Shown here: in pieces, positions 7,201 to 7,982 of the stretch
Layout: every line of letters begins with the position of its first letter
Position numbering within the stretch: position 1 is the first letter of the stretch
Assembly (NCBI GenBank): GCA_946409885.1
Contig: CAMJYF010000060.1
Span: 1 to 7,982 of the forward strand
From: an uncultured Clostridia bacterium
GTDB lineage: Bacteria > Bacillota > Clostridia > Oscillospirales > Acutalibacteraceae
Length of the DNA: 7,982 bases
Direction of reading: 5' to 3'
Position numbers and translations under genes: made by a program
Notes under the pieces: model-generated
Databases searched by the model: none
What the model was told of the DNA's origin: nothing
Seen by the model: the letters and a program-made list of their open reading frames with translations, nothing else

Positions 7201-7810
7201 GCCCCACCCGGGCGGCCAGCTCGGACACGATATCCCGCAGCCGCACCAGGTTCTCCTCCGCCTGTTCCAGCCGCTTGAGGGCGTCCGCCCGGCGGTAGCG
7301 GTAGTGGGAGATGCCCGCCGCCTCCTCGAACATATCACGGCGGTTCTCGGACCGGGCGGAGACCATCTCCTCGATCTTGCCCTGGCCCACCATGGAATAG
7401 CCGTCCCGGCCCAGACCCGTATCCATGAACAGCTCGTTCACGTCCCGCAGGCGCACCGTTTTGCCGTTGATGAGATAGGCGCTTTCGCCCGATCGGTAGT
7501 AGCGCCGGGTGACGGACACCTCAAATTCGGGGTTGTTCAGCGCCCCGTCGGTATTATCCAGCCGCAGGGTGACCTCCGCGAAGCCCTGGGGGCGTCGTTC
7601 CCCGGTGCCGGAAAAGATCACGTCCTCCATTTTGGAGCCCCGCAGGGACTTGGTGGACTGCTCCCCCAGCACCCAGCGGACGGCGTCGGAAATATTGCTT
7701 TTGCCGGAGCCGTTCGGCCCCACCACCGCCGTCACGCCGCTGCCGAAATTCAGCACCGTTTTATCCGGAAAGGACTTGAAGCCCTGCATTTCCAATGCTT
7801 TTAAGTACAT
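4238..7810 (-). CDS. smc: Chromosome segregation protein SMC
   Basis: SMC forms the ATP-driven ring that, with ScpA and ScpB, compacts and separates chromosomes. The full-length protein (1190 residues; family usually about 1180) has every expected part. These are an N-terminal head with MYLKALEMQGFKSF, Walker A GPNGSGKS (31-38) and Q-loop around Q143 (MVGQGKIEEM); a first coiled-coil arm to about 500; a hinge at about 505-670 including GYQGSV and AGGSMTGGS; and a returning arm. The C-terminal head has signature LSGGEKGLTA (1090-1099), Walker B CIFDEVEAALDD with catalytic E1119, and the ITHRRGTMEEAD switch. The ATG is unambiguous by family start, but the Shine-Dalgarno AGGAG lies about 13 nt away, which is long. 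A near-consensus promoter lies just upstream. ftsY downstream, as in many Firmicutes, supports co-transcription. scpA and scpB are not in the window. Confidence 0.98.
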   Translation of the reverse strand: MYLKALEMQGFKSFPDKTVLNFGSGVTAVVGPNGSGKSNISDAVRWVLGEQSTKSLRGSKMEDVIFSGTGERRPQGFAEVTLRLDNTDGALNNPEFEVSVTRRYYRSGESAYLINGKTVRLRDVNELFMDTGLGRDGYSMVGQGKIEEMVSARSENRRDMFEEAAGISHYRYRRADALKRLEQAEENLVRLRDIVSELAARVGPLEKQSQKAQQFLVYAAERKELEIGLWVHTLQRSAEQIREQSNKLSVAQSQYDLTGQILEKLSAEIDNAAEGTREVNVESERLRAEKSQYEEQAAALDAQAAVYDNSVAHNNETLERLSRDISAQETAGQEIEKEIEDNRAQIAALEQQAARESEALKTLADKLAGLKKSDEAFSDDYTAASEELSQIMLRLSQADIMISASASSAQEIGSRLDEMEALLAQKEDKIRELTAQRDADKAAVDAAAEKAAELGNKVSGYALRVNKAVEKTEDLKTAHEKAKLELLSKQQRLKFLEDTEKNREGYQGSVKAVLREASRGTLTGIRGTLIDLIRVEEDYQTAVETALGNAIQDIVTETEQDAKRAINMLKNANAGRATFLPISSVEGRVLREAGLDGEYGFVDLAYRLVDCDPEYDEIIKSLLGRIAVCEDLDCAIRIAKNHRYQFKIVTLDGQVINAGGSMTGGSKATNSGFLSRRSEIERLTDECAKMREGIALREKDLKAALERYSNERASYDAAKAQQIEQNETRVRLEGVLATTAAKLSEAERSLRDTQAEKENAGGRIAYLEENVTVARQEREKIEAERQAKEAELRELSGGRDTLLAEREAINQEISEVNLRAVAVMKEQESRKEIILSLERRKEELALRREQLEAETASVKAQNEGLRENSEKTRGSAAMLRSQAAKTDLAIEALIEKRDEYEKASTRARAEEKQRSEEREKLGAELVRLEERRAALEREQNDIERKLFEDYALSRREAIEAAPEIESVPKAQKRLTELKGLIKGLGAVNVAAIDEYKEVSSRYEFLSGQVDDVEKAKKELLRMIEELTAQMSEQFRDRFNAINNYFRETFTQLFGGGEAELVLEDENDILECAIDIKAQPPGKKVKNLTLLSGGEKGLTAIALLFAILKVRPAPFCIFDEVEAALDDVNVLRYAQYVRMLTGDTQFIVITHRRGTMEEADIMYGVTMQERGVSKLLELKTAEMVEKLRLDE

Positions 7811-7847
7811 AAAAAGTATCGTGCTCCTGTATTTTAGCTATCAGATT

Positions 7848-7876
7848 ATTATAAACTATCGCGTGTGAGATGGCAA
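7848..7876 (-). promoter_or_regulatory. Sigma-A-type promoter of the smc operon
   Basis: On the minus strand TTGCCA (7871-7876, 5/6 match to the -35 consensus) is followed by exactly 17 nt and TATAAT (7848-7853, full -10 match). Transcription should start near 7841, giving a leader of about 30 nt before the smc ATG. It is the best promoter in the window and probably serves the genes from smc to yqeK or beyond. The rest of 7811-7928 is AT-rich and shows no gene. Confidence 0.75.
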
Positions 7877-7928
7877 GTTATTTCAGAAAAAAGAAACAGG
7901 CAAATTGAAGTTTAGCGAGATGTTTTTC

Positions 7929-7982
7929 GGTAGCGCGGCACCTCAGTGCCGCTGTTGGGTAATGTTACTTTTGAAGCGAATC
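7929..7982. repeat. Second copy of the palindromic repeat, cut by the right edge
   Basis: Positions 7929-7953 are identical over all 25 bp to the terminal repeat at 4079-4103, in the same orientation. The following 20 bases still resemble the core next to that arm (13 of 20 identical: GTTGGGTAATGTTACTTTTG against ATAGGCAAATGTAACTATTG). So this is probably the left end of another copy of the same element, continuing past the window. It lies about 50 bp upstream of the smc -35 box. Confidence 0.7.

Noticed and set aside
6872..7804. 310-codon plus-strand open frame opposite the smc head
   Set aside because: Antisense shadow of smc; rich in His, Gly and Leu with no known motif and no ribosome-binding support.

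Overview
This window looks like chromosomal DNA from a moderately GC-rich, low-redundancy Firmicute, most likely a gut-type Clostridia (Oscillospiraceae-like). The evidence is the gene set and order smc-ftsY-rdgB-yhbY-yqeK-rsfS, purine-rich Shine-Dalgarno sites of the AGGAGG type, GTG and TTG starts, and a sigma-A-type promoter. The taxonomic call is inference; no rRNA or other phylogenetic marker is present. All genes lie on the minus strand, so the operon reads from the right end of the window to the left.

Layout in transcription order: (1) At the right edge (7929-7982) is one copy of a short palindromic repeat that runs off the window. (2) A near-consensus promoter (7848-7876) drives smc (4238-7810), the chromosome-organising ATPase. 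(3) Between smc and ftsY sits a 151-bp MITE-like element (4079-4229) with perfect 25-bp terminal inverted repeats. The same 25-bp sequence recurs upstream of smc. (4) ftsY (2275-4059), the SRP receptor, has its conserved NG GTPase at the N terminus, followed by an unusual acidic linker and a long 13-residue-repeat helix at the C terminus. (5) rdgB (1707-2300) overlaps the end of ftsY by 26 bp. (6) yhbY (1290-1694) and yqeK (721-1293) overlap by 4 bp, with no nadD between them. (7) rsfS (310-651) follows after a 70-bp AT-rich gap holding a strong palindrome. (8) After a 180-bp gap, the first 43 codons of an alpha/beta-hydrolase (1-129) run off the left edge.

The genes are housekeeping: chromosome segregation (smc), co-translational membrane targeting (ftsY), nucleotide-pool sanitation (rdgB), ribosome assembly and silencing (yhbY, rsfS) and dinucleoside polyphosphate turnover (yqeK). 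Tight spacing and overlaps from ftsY to yqeK indicate one transcript. smc probably shares it, and rsfS may have an extra internal promoter.

I do not see a new multi-gene system. The parts worth a second look are the palindromic mobile-like repeat flanking smc, the reversed domain order of FtsY with its expanding 39-bp tandem repeat, and the loss of nadD from a usually conserved cluster.
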